Assembly: GCF_050947875.1 (NCBI RefSeq)
Contig: NC_134569.1
Location: forward strand, 200,948,627-201,012,626
DNA from: Dermacentor variabilis
Taxonomy: Eukaryota > Arthropoda > Arachnida > Ixodida > Ixodidae
Reading direction: 5' to 3'
Length of the DNA: 64,000 nt
The notes below the pieces were generated by a model. The model worked only from the letters and a program-made list of their open reading frames with translations. It had not been told where the DNA came from and searched no databases. Both the position numbers and the translations under genes were made by a program. This document shows positions 42,345 to 50,410 of the stretch, piece by piece (position 1 is the first letter of the stretch; the number at the start of each line of letters is the position of its first letter).

Positions 42345-43418
42345 AGGAAGGCAACAATTTAGGTTTGAAATTTAGTGTTAGAAAATCAGGTGTTATGGTA
42401 TTCAATGAAAACAGTGAACAGACAGTGGCGATACAGGGCCAGGAAATACCTCGGGTAACAGAATATAAATACCATAGTATATGGATAAACGAAGGCAATA
42501 GATATATGGAAACAGGAAAAAAACGATAACAGTGTACTGGAAAACAAATAGACCCATAATGAAGCAGAGAGCTCTATGGGGATACAAGAGGTACGAGGTG
42601 CTTCGAGGTATGTGGAAAGGTGTAATGGTTCCAGGACTTACATTTGGAAATGCGGTTGTTTGCTTTAAGTCGGGGGTACAATCAAAGGTCAGTGGGACGC
42701 CTTGCATAGGGCGCTCACGGGAAGACTACAAATGAAGCTTTGCAAGGTGATATGGGCTGGACTAGTTTTGAAGTGAGGGAACCTCACAGTAAAATTCAAT
42801 ATGAAGAACGACTGAGGAATATGGAAGAAAGTAAACGGGCTAGGAGGGCGTTGGGGTATCTGTACAGGAAAAAAACATTGATTCACAGTGGAGGAAAAGA
42901 ACTAGGAAGCTTACCAGCAAGTATGCGGCCTGTAGGGTGGGCACCACAGCAACAAAGAACGTCAAGCGGAAAGTCAGAGAGGCTGAAATAATCTCATAGG
43001 TGGCGGCAACGGAAAAGAAACCTGCCATGAGTAACTACTTAAGAGGAAAAAAACTAAATCAGGAAAGAAACAATTTATGATAACTCAAAGGGAAGCTCAT
43101 TACTTTTAGAAGCGAGATCGGGAGGCCTTAGAACACGCACCTATAAAGCGAGTTATAAGAAGGAAGAAGAAGCATGTGCTATCTGCGGTAAAGCTAGGGA
43201 AACTATGGAGCATGTTTTATTAGGATGTGAAGAAGTCTGTCCAGCTGTCGATTTAGGCACCACTGGCCTCCTTGAAGACCTTGGGTTCAGCGAGAGCAGT
43301 GTAAAAGTAAACATGTGTGCAATAGGGATTACTAAGAGGCGATAGGAGGATTGGTGGAAGAAAAGTTTGGAAACGACAAAAAATGGAGACGTACAAAAGC
43401 ATAGTTCGCAATAGGGGA
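42345..43418 (+). pseudogene. Decayed LINE of unassigned clade (RT end and C-terminal finger)
   Basis: The frames read 'LGLKFSVRKSGVMVFNENSE', 'IPRVTEYKYHSIWINEGNRY', then after shifts 'RNMEESKRARRALGYL', 'EARSGGLRTRTYKASYKKE' and a finger 'CAICGKARETMEHVLLGCE'. Several stops and frameshifts are present. The reading runs into 'WWKKSLETTKNGD' and is then cut by the LTR retrotransposon at 43419. Its 3' UTR resumes at 50038. The C-terminal layout is common in tick LINEs; I do not assign the clade. Confidence 0.7.
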
Positions 43419-44085
43419 TGTTTGGATCCCACCGATGGCATCGGTTGTTGGGAACTCGGCGCTGACGCCCGTGGTTGTACCTGGGTCGCAAGCCCCAAGG
43501 GCAGCGTTGGCCTGGCGGCCTGGGGTACAACTGGAAGCATCCGAAGGTCCCGGCAAAGCATGAGTCGACTGGTAACAACAAAACAACTTGTTTATTTTAA
43601 CATCGCAAAGAGTTGGCGGTCAGGTTGACCGAAGTAGAGAGACGGGAGAGCACTTTACTCAACAGAAGAAATCGGAGCCCTCGCTTTTGGCGTCCGGGGG
43701 CAGCTGTTTTTATACTCTCGCGGTTGAGGGCAAGAAGGAACCCCTCAATAGACGAGCACGTGAATGTACAATGGGCTAATGGTGACGCACACTGTCGTAG
43801 CGCTGCCGGTCGGGCACAATGACTGGAATGAGAGGGTGATCCCTGCTGTCGCATCGCCTGGTTCGGGCACAATGACTGGAATGAGAGGGTGATCCCTGCT
43901 GTCGCATCGCCTGGTTCAGGCACAATGGCACATACACTCACACACGCACATGAAGACACGTGGCATCGGAACATGCCTGGAAACGCCTGGCGGGGAGCGT
44001 TGCGGCGACGCCGCACGGGCCAAAATGTCTGCCGCCCCGCCGCAGTCGCGCCGGCAAAACCGCGTGTCGCAGGCGAAACGCAACA
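43419..44085 (-). repeat. 3' LTR of the gypsy-like element
   Basis: 667 bp, the same length as the other LTR. It contains a TATA-like sequence (43707-43714, minus) and an AATAAA (minus) near 43593. It also holds a roughly 52-bp tandem duplication around 43815-43917 whose units share 'GACTGGAATGAGAGGGTGAT'. Confidence 0.95.
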
Positions 44086-44561
44086 GACCGCCCCGCCGGG
44101 GGAAGGAGATCCCGATGGACAGGGGACTGCATCCGCTGTCCGGAGGGATGTCGCTCGATGATGCTCATAACCGAAGTCGGGCGTCCCTCGACGTTTCTTG
44201 AGCAGAGAAGGTCTCGTTCTCTCGTTCAGGTTCGCACGGGACACTGCAAAGTGACTTCGGGAGAGTTCACATTTTTGTTCTCGTTCCCGGCAAGCGTTGG
44301 AACTACGCTGAAACTCAACCGCTCAGTCAGCAAGCACGGCACAACCCTCACTAAGCCCTGCCAGGCTCTTTCCCCTTTTTATACCACTGCCTAGTTCCTT
44401 ACAGTAGTCTAGCATCACTCAGAACGCGTCCACAAATTGAAAAATTGCACTAGAAAGCATATCATCACTTTGAAACACTAAACAAAAGCAATATGTTAAA
44501 AAAAATCCTGCCTCAGGAAGAAAACCATCAGTAACAAACAATTTTTAGGCTGATTCCTACG

Positions 44562-47500
44562 TTAGGGGCTTCGACTTAAGCCATCGGCGTTACCGTTGAG
44601 ACTCCCCTTTTTGTAACGCACCTCAAAGGAATATTGTTGTAAAGCGAGGCTCCAGCGCAGGAGGCGGCCATTTTTGGGAGAGATGGTCTGCAGCCATTGG
44701 AGAGGGCAGTGATCCGTCTCAATGATAAACCTCGAGCCGGCTAGATAGCATGACAATTTCTGAACGGCCCACACGAGACATGCACACTCTTTCTCGGTGG
44801 CGCTATACGCCTGCTCACGACTGGTCAGCTTACGACTAGCATACAGGACGGGGTGTTCTACTTCTCCCTTTTCCCGTTGGCACAGTACAACGCCCATGCC
44901 TCGCTCACTAGCATCGCACTGAACAATGAACCCTTTTGTATAGTCTGGCGATCGTAGCACAGGCTGGTTTGTTAGGGCACTCTTTAGGGCGCTAAAAGCT
45001 CTTTCCTTTGTCTCGTCCCAGACGACTGTTTGAGGCTCTGTTTTTCTTAGAGCATCCGTCAGGGGAGCCGCGATATCAGAGTACCTGGGGATGTACCTCT
45101 GATAGTAGCCGGCGACACCTAAGAACGACCGAATATCGGTCTTTGTGCGCGGTTGCGGAAAGTCTCGCACAGCGGCCACTTTTATTTCAGAGGGGCGGCG
45201 ACGACCCTGACCAATCACGTGACCGAGGTAGACAACCTCGGCCTGTGCTAACTGGCACTTAGGAGCCTTTACTGTCAAGCCCGCTTCGCGCAGGCGGGTT
45301 AGCACTGCCCGCAAGTGTGCCATATGCTCAGACCAGGATGCGGAGAATATCGCTACGTCGTCTAGATACGGTAAAGCGAATTCTTGCTGTCCCAGCAACA
45401 CTTTATCCATGAGGCTTGAAAAACAGTATGGCGCGTTCTTCAAACCAAAACTCAACACTTTAGGACGGAATGTTCCCATTGGTGAAATGAACGCCGCATA
45501 CCTACTAGCCTCTTCTGTAAGTGGAACCTGCCAATAACCCCTGACAAGATCTAGGGTGGAAATAAACTGAGCGCTACTAACTTTCTCAAGGCGCTCCTCG
45601 ATGTTAGGGATCGGATAAATTTGATCCTTAGTGATGGAATTAAGCCTGCGGTAGTCGACGCAAGGACGAGGTTCCTTGCCCGGTACCTCAACTAAAATCA
45701 AAGGGGAGGTATAATCACTCTCACCTGCCTCAATAACACCGAGCTGTAGCATTTTCTTTACCTCAGCCTCCATAATATCGCTCTGGCGGGGTGACACCCG
45801 ATATGCCTTGGATCGTACTGGCTCTGGGGAGGTAAGTTCTATATCATGAGTAAGTACAGAAGTCCTACCAGGCCTCTCAGAGAACAGACCTTGAAACTCT
45901 TGTAATAGCTGGTGTAGTTCGGTTTTCTGCTCGGGCGACAGCGGTGCTTTACTGATAAGGTCACTAATGACTTGACCGGTGTCTTCCCTGTTCGTCACTG
46001 AGCCTAGTCCCGGAAGCTCGACCGGAAGCTCTTCAGGAACGTTTACCATCATGCACACCACTGCTTCCCTTTGTCTATAAGGTTTGAGCAGATTACAGTG
46101 GTAAACTTGCTGTGCTTTCCGCTTTCCTGGCAGACTTACCACGTAGTTAACGTCCGACAGTTTCTGAACAATTCGCGCTGGGCCCTTCCACTGCACGTCT
46201 AGTTTGTTGTTTAGCGATGTGCGCAATATCATGACCTCATCGCCCACCTCAAAACGACGGGCCCTGGCTGTCCGATCATAATAAACCTTGGCCCTCTGCT
46301 GGGCCTTTGTCATTGCTTCACCTGACAACTCCTGTGCCCTTCTTAAGCGTTCGAGGAGCTTAAGTACGTACTCCACCACGACTGGGTCGTCGCCCCTGCC
46401 TTCCCATGATTCTCGAAGCATGCGAAGCGGAGACCGAAGCGAGCGACCGTACACCAGTTCAGCTGGCGAAAACCCCGTAGCCGCATGCGGCGCGGTTCTT
46501 AACGCAAACATCACCCCAGGCAGACACAGCTCCCAGTCAGTTTGATGTTCAAAACACAAGGCTCTCAACACGCGCTTCATGACGGAGTGGAGCTTCTCAA
46601 CGGAATTCGACTGTGGGTGGTACACTGAGCTGTGTAGCAGCTTTACCCCACACCTTTCGAGAAAAGTTGTCGTCAAAGCGCTAGTAAACACTGTGCCCTG
46701 ATCTGATTGAATTTCTGCAGGAAAACCAACTCGCGCAAATATGGACAGTAGTGCATTGACTATCTCAACTGAGCTGAGTTCTTTAAGCGGCACTGCTTCA
46801 GGGAACTTTGTCGCTGGGCAGATCACAGTCAAAATGTGTCTGTACCCCGTGGCTGTTACCGGCAGAGGTCCCACAGTATCAATAACGAGCCGTCTAAAAG
46901 GCTCCGTAATGATAGGTACCAATTTCAACGGCGCCCTCGATTTGTCCCCTGGTTTGCCCACCCGCTGACAAGTGTCACATGTCCCCACGAAATGGTCTGC
47001 GTCCCGAAAACACCCTGGCCAATAGTACTCTTGCAAGAGACGGTCCTTAGTTTTCTTAACTCCTAGGTGTCCGGACCACGAACCCCCGTGTGACAAGCGC
47101 AACAGATCCTGACGATAGCATTGAGGCACGATCAGCTGATCGAACTCCCCTCCTCGGCGGTCTAGATACTTCCGGTACAGGACTCCACCTCTTTCCACAA
47201 AACGCGCATTTTTCCTGGCGATACCTTCCTTGACATTGCAGCGTATGTTTTCTAGGCTACCATCCTTCTTTTGCTCGGCTATCAAAGCCGACCGGCTGAC
47301 TTTTAGCAACCTATCAAGTCCGTCTGACGTAGGCGCGATGAGCAAATCAGTAGATAGCTCTTCTAACTTTCCCGCATCGGGATTTTCCTCTCCGGTATCT
47401 GGTGCCTTTAACGTTACAGACTCAAGTTTATTCAGTTCGGGCGTGCTCTGAATATCAGCTTGCTGCGCCTCTGACCCTTTTTCGTTGTTTGATAATGTCG

Positions 47501-47990
47501 GCCCCGCAACTACCGCCTTTGCAGCGAGCTCCCGAACCTTCGATCTGGTTAAGGCCTGAACACTAGCTTCACCAAACAAAAGCCCCTTCTCGCGCAGGAG
47601 GTGATCGGACCTGTTTGAAAATAGGTACGGGTACTGGGGTGGCAGCATAGATGACACTGCCGCCTCCGTCTCAAGCGCTCCGAAAGGTCCTTCAATAAGC
47701 ACCTTTGCTACTGGCAGACACACGCTATGAGCTTCCACGGCTTGCTTGATCCATGCGCACTCGCCCGTGAACATATGGGGTTCTACGTAAGACGGGTGAA
47801 CTACATCCATCGTAGCTGCGGAATCGCGAAGCACTCGGCACTCTTTCCCGTTCACGAGGAGGTCTCGCATGTAAGGCTCGAGAAGCTTCATGTTCTCGTC
47901 AGTGCTGCCTATTGAAAAAAAAACACAACTTTTGGTGTTGTTTCCGGACACTGCGCCGAAAAGTGACCCGGCTTCTGGCACGTATAACAA
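44562..47990 (-). CDS. pol: Pol polyprotein: protease, integrase, reverse transcriptase, RNase H
   Basis: A 1142-codon frame; the usable part starts at the frameshift near 47915, so the upstream Met is not a real start. The protease-like motif 'LRDSAAT' has D56 and DSA instead of the usual D-S/T-G. The integrase zinc finger is H301, H308, C338, C341. The integrase core has D371 ('VIDTVGPL'), D430 ('SDQGTVF') and E465 ('HPQSNSVEKLH'). A 'VQWKGPARIV' module follows near 600. RT comes after, with 'CVDYRRLN', D814 and 'YLDD' at 875-878. RNase H has D1026 in 'CDAS', E1066, D1093 and D1136 in 'NADGLS', and ends 'LSRSP'. Usual gypsy elements have integrase last. The product would be made as a Gag-Pol fusion and cleaved. 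No stop codons interrupt it. Confidence 0.95.
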   Translation of the reverse strand: MLYVPEAGSLFGAVSGNNTKSCVFFSIGSTDENMKLLEPYMRDLLVNGKECRVLRDSAATMDVVHPSYVEPHMFTGECAWIKQAVEAHSVCLPVAKVLIEGPFGALETEAAVSSMLPPQYPYLFSNRSDHLLREKGLLFGEASVQALTRSKVRELAAKAVVAGPTLSNNEKGSEAQQADIQSTPELNKLESVTLKAPDTGEENPDAGKLEELSTDLLIAPTSDGLDRLLKVSRSALIAEQKKDGSLENIRCNVKEGIARKNARFVERGGVLYRKYLDRRGGEFDQLIVPQCYRQDLLRLSHGGSWSGHLGVKKTKDRLLQEYYWPGCFRDADHFVGTCDTCQRVGKPGDKSRAPLKLVPIITEPFRRLVIDTVGPLPVTATGYRHILTVICPATKFPEAVPLKELSSVEIVNALLSIFARVGFPAEIQSDQGTVFTSALTTTFLERCGVKLLHSSVYHPQSNSVEKLHSVMKRVLRALCFEHQTDWELCLPGVMFALRTAPHAATGFSPAELVYGRSLRSPLRMLRESWEGRGDDPVVVEYVLKLLERLRRAQELSGEAMTKAQQRAKVYYDRTARARRFEVGDEVMILRTSLNNKLDVQWKGPARIVQKLSDVNYVVSLPGKRKAQQVYHCNLLKPYRQREAVVCMMVNVPEELPVELPGLGSVTNREDTGQVISDLISKAPLSPEQKTELHQLLQEFQGLFSERPGRTSVLTHDIELTSPEPVRSKAYRVSPRQSDIMEAEVKKMLQLGVIEAGESDYTSPLILVEVPGKEPRPCVDYRRLNSITKDQIYPIPNIEERLEKVSSAQFISTLDLVRGYWQVPLTEEASRYAAFISPMGTFRPKVLSFGLKNAPYCFSSLMDKVLLGQQEFALPYLDDVAIFSASWSEHMAHLRAVLTRLREAGLTVKAPKCQLAQAEVVYLGHVIGQGRRRPSEIKVAAVRDFPQPRTKTDIRSFLGVAGYYQRYIPRYSDIAAPLTDALRKTEPQTVVWDETKERAFSALKSALTNQPVLRSPDYTKGFIVQCDASERGMGVVLCQREKGEVEHPVLYASRKLTSREQAYSATEKECACLVWAVQKLSCYLAGSRFIIETDHCPLQWLQTISPKNGRLLRWSLALQQYSFEVRYKKGSLNGNADGLSRSP

Positions 47991-49012
47991 ACGCGCGCTT
48001 GCCTCATCTCGAACCGCTTTCTGCGTTCGGCTTCGGCTGCCGCCGTCTCCTTAGGTTCGGTCGCACTGCTTCCACTCGCATCCGCACTACGCGTGTTCCC
48101 CTTTGCTCTCATGGGTGTGAACTTCGGCCTCTCAAACTTCGAGCCAAATTCACCCTTTTGACCGTCCTTAGCTCCGCGAGCCCGACGCGTCACAAACTCC
48201 TCGGCTAGCTCAGCGGCTTTAGCCACCGTACAAACGTCTGGCCTATCCAAGACCCAGTATCGCACGTTCTCCGGTAACCGACTATAAAACTGTTCTAGCC
48301 CGAAGCACTGCAGAACTTTATCGTGGTCACCAAACGCTTTCTCTTCTTTGAGCCACTCCTGCATGTTTGACATAAGCCTATACGCAAACTCTGTATATGA
48401 CTCACTTCTGCCTTTCTCATTTTCCCGAAACTTCCGACGGAACGCCTCCGCAGACAGCCGGTACTTTTTTAGCAGACTCGATTTTACTTTGTCGAAATCC
48501 TCTGCCTCCTCTCTATCCAAGCGAGCGACTACGTCGGCCGCCTCGCCGGGTAACAAAGTGAGCAAGCGCTGTGGCCACGTTTCCCGAGAGAACCCCTGCT
48601 TCTCGCACGTTCGCTCAAAGTTAACCAGGAACAAACCAATGTCCTCTCCAAGCTTAAACGGCCGCATCAGGTCAGTCATTTTGAACAATACGCGTTCTCC
48701 TGCACCGTGTGCCTGACTTCCATTACGAGCGCGTTCCATCTCTACCTCAAGACGCTTCATTTCCAAAGCGTGTTGACGGTCACGCTCTTGTTGCTCTCGC
48801 TCTTTCTGTTCTTTACGTTCACGCTCTTCTTTTTCTTTTGCAGTCTCCCTCTCTTCAATGGTCTCAAGGCATTCCGACAGCTCGTCATCCTCAGCCTCTA
48901 ACTCAAGAATAGCCTTTAGCAGTTCTGGTTTTCTGAGTTTGTCTGAGACATCCAGACCCAACTCTCTTGCAAGCTCCAACAATTTCGGTTTGCGCAACGA
49001 CTTCAAATCCAT
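47909..49012 (-). CDS. gag: Gag protein with SCAN-like capsid region and zinc knuckle
   Basis: 367 residues from the ATG at 49012, after a 354-bp leader. Residues 4-36 form two LRKPxLL-type helices resembling a SAP/HeH motif. Residues 40-95 are a charged Glu/Lys/Arg coiled coil. Residues of about 105-290 form the capsid-like part; 'YTEFAYRLMSNMQEWLKE' through 'EFVTRR' has the helical layout of SCAN domains. A CCHC knuckle (C342, C345, H350, C355) lies near the end. SCAN is thought to derive from a Gmr1-like gag, which fits the pol order. It should form the particle and bind RNA. It ends 'VVFFFQ' and TAG at 47909-47911. Confidence 0.92.
   Translation of the reverse strand: MDLKSLRKPKLLELARELGLDVSDKLRKPELLKAILELEAEDDELSECLETIEERETAKEKEERERKEQKEREQQERDRQHALEMKRLEVEMERARNGSQAHGAGERVLFKMTDLMRPFKLGEDIGLFLVNFERTCEKQGFSRETWPQRLLTLLPGEAADVVARLDREEAEDFDKVKSSLLKKYRLSAEAFRRKFRENEKGRSESYTEFAYRLMSNMQEWLKEEKAFGDHDKVLQCFGLEQFYSRLPENVRYWVLDRPDVCTVAKAAELAEEFVTRRARGAKDGQKGEFGSKFERPKFTPMRAKGNTRSADASGSSATEPKETAAAEAERRKRFEMRQARVCYTCQKPGHFSAQCPETTPKVVFFFQ
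47915..47923 (-). promoter_or_regulatory. Probable -1 ribosomal frameshift site (U9)
   Basis: On the coding strand nine T residues directly precede 'CAATAG', the gag stop. Gag reads GTG TTT TTT TTT CAA TAG. Slipping back one base gives '...TTT TTT TTC AAT AGG' in the pol frame ('CVFFSIGSTDENM'). U-UUU-UUU is a classic slippery heptamer. No downstream pseudoknot was modelled. A simple one-base length change of the T run is the alternative explanation. Confidence 0.7.
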
Positions 49013-49345
49013 GGCTGCTCTGAATGCTGCTTTCTCTACTGCTTACTATTGTCTTGCCGCAAACTAACCCGGCAGCAACGACAACCACAATTACCAGCTC
49101 TGTTTCTGACACTAACAAAAGCCTGGCAAAGCTCAGAAGAAGAAAGTCCCGCACTCACCAAACCTCGCAGCCAAGAGTCCAGCGCAGTCGTTCCGCTGCA
49201 GGCAACCAGTCATCACACAGGGCTCGTTGCACTGCTCCCGGATCGTTGCTGAGCTGCTCAGCATACAGTCAACTGCATCTCTTCGCTGCTGGCCTCCGTT
49301 GTCGCTATCTCACCGCTGGCAGACAGTTGTTTGAAGTCGGAGGCG

Positions 49346-49364
49346 ATCTCACCGCTGCCAACCA
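49346..49364 (-). promoter_or_regulatory. Primer-binding site, tRNA-Leu-like
   Basis: Two bases inside the 5' LTR the coding strand reads 'TGGTTGGCAGCGGTGAGAT'. The complement of a tRNA-Leu(AAG) 3' end with CCA is, from memory, 'TGGTGGCAGCGGTGGGAT'. The two differ by one inserted T and one G-to-A change. Position and the TGG start fit a primer-binding site. Confidence 0.65.
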
Positions 49365-49366
49365 GA

Positions 49367-50033
49367 TGTTTGGATCCCACCGATGGCATCGGTTGTTGGG
49401 AACTCGGCGCTGACGCCCGTGGTTGTACCTGGGTCGCAAGCCCCAAGGGTAGCGTTGGCCTGGCGGCCTGGGGTACAACTGGAAGCATCCGAAGGTCCCG
49501 GCAAAGCATGAGTCGACTGGTAACAACAAAACAACTTGTTTATTTTAACATCGCAAAGAGTTGGCGGTCAGGTTGATCGAAGTAGAGAGACGGGAGAGCA
49601 CTTTACTCAACAGAAGAAATCGGAGCCCTCGCTTTTGGCGTCCGGGGGCAGCTGTTTTTATACTCTCGCGGTTGAGGGCAAGAAGGAACCCCTCAATAGA
49701 CGAGCACGTGAATGTACAATGGGCTAATGGTGACGCACACTGTCGTAGCGCTGCCGGTCGGGCACAATGACTGGAATGAGAGGGTGATCCCTGCTGTCGC
49801 ATCGCCTGGTTCGGGCACAATGACTGGAATGAGAGGGTGATCCCTGCTGTCATATCGCCTGGTTCAGGCACAATGGCACATACACTCACACACGCACATG
49901 AAGACACGTGGCATCGGAACATGCCTGGAAACGCCTGGCGGGGAGCGTTGCGGCGACGCCGCACGGGCCAAAATGTCTGCCGCCCCGCCGCAGTCGCGCC
50001 GGCAAAACCGCGTGTCGCAGGCGAAACGCAACA
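49367..50033 (-). repeat. 5' LTR of the gypsy-like element
   Basis: Almost identical to 43419-44085. On the coding strand U3 is at the high-coordinate end. It has a TATA-type promoter (49655-49662, 'GAGTATAAAAACAGC') and AATAAA (49539-49544) about 115 bp downstream, a standard R/U5 arrangement. Confidence 0.95.
49655..49662 (-). promoter_or_regulatory. TATA box of the 5' LTR
   Basis: The minus strand reads TATAAAAA within 'GAGTATAAAAACAGCTG', well placed upstream of the AATAAA in the same LTR. Transcription should start about 25-30 bases downstream (toward 49627). The same box is in the other LTR at 43707-43714. Confidence 0.65.
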
Positions 50034-50037
50034 GGGA

Positions 50038-50180
50038 CCAGAAAATTTGGTTGTGGGAGTTCATAGTTGTTTTTATCTTTATTTTTTTTGTTTAACCTAG
50101 GTAGGACATCAGGCAGTATAATAACGAGAGCTTGGTGGCCCAACCCCCCCCCCCCCCGCCCCTTTCCAAAGGGGACGCTC

Positions 50181-50183
<3 letters not shown>
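50038..50183 (+). mobile_element. 3' UTR of the LINE interrupted by the LTR element
   Basis: It continues the LINE at 42345-43418 after removing the LTR element and one GGGA. It contains 'TTTAACCTAGGTAGGACATC', 'AGAGCTTGGTGGCCCAACC' and 'TTTCCAAAGGGGACGCTCAT', which I recall as a recurrent 3' UTR in tick LINEs. It leads straight into the microsatellite. Confidence 0.65.
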
Positions 50184-50274
<91 letters not shown>

Positions 50275-50410
50275 CGTCCGTCCGTCCGTCCGTCCGTCCG
50301 TCCGTCCGTCCGTCCGTCCGTCCGTCCGTCCGTCCGTCCGTCCATCCGTCCATCCATCCATCCATCCATCCATCCATCCATCCATCCATCCATCCATCCA
50401 TCCATCCATC
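50184..50410 (+). repeat. Compound microsatellite (AC)n(GTCC)n(ATCC)n
   Basis: (AC)43 at 50184-50270, (GTCC)n at about 50272-50343 and (CATC)n to 50410. The final ATCC unit is probably the original LINE tail, with the other blocks arising by slippage and mutation. Long frames crossing it on both strands are low-complexity artefacts. Confidence 0.95.

Larger units (their letters stand above)
43419..50033 (-). mobile_element. LTR retrotransposon, gypsy-like with PR-IN-RT-RH order (Gmr1-like)
   Basis: Two 667-bp LTRs (43419-44085 and 49367-50033) begin TG and end CA on the plus strand. They differ at about four positions. The TSD is GGGA (43415-43418 and 50034-50037). Coding is on the minus strand: gag, then pol in the -1 frame. 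The pol order protease, integrase, RT, RNase H is like Ty1/copia, while each domain is gypsy-like. This matches the Gmr1 group first described in deuterostomes. There is no env. The span between pol and the 3' LTR (44086-44561) is non-coding, with only a weak purine tract near the LTR. The frames are intact, so the copy is recent and may be competent. Confidence 0.93.

Noticed and set aside
44086..44561. env-like ORF downstream of pol
   Set aside because: No minus-strand frame of suitable length, signal peptide or membrane segment; the region is a 3' untranslated segment.
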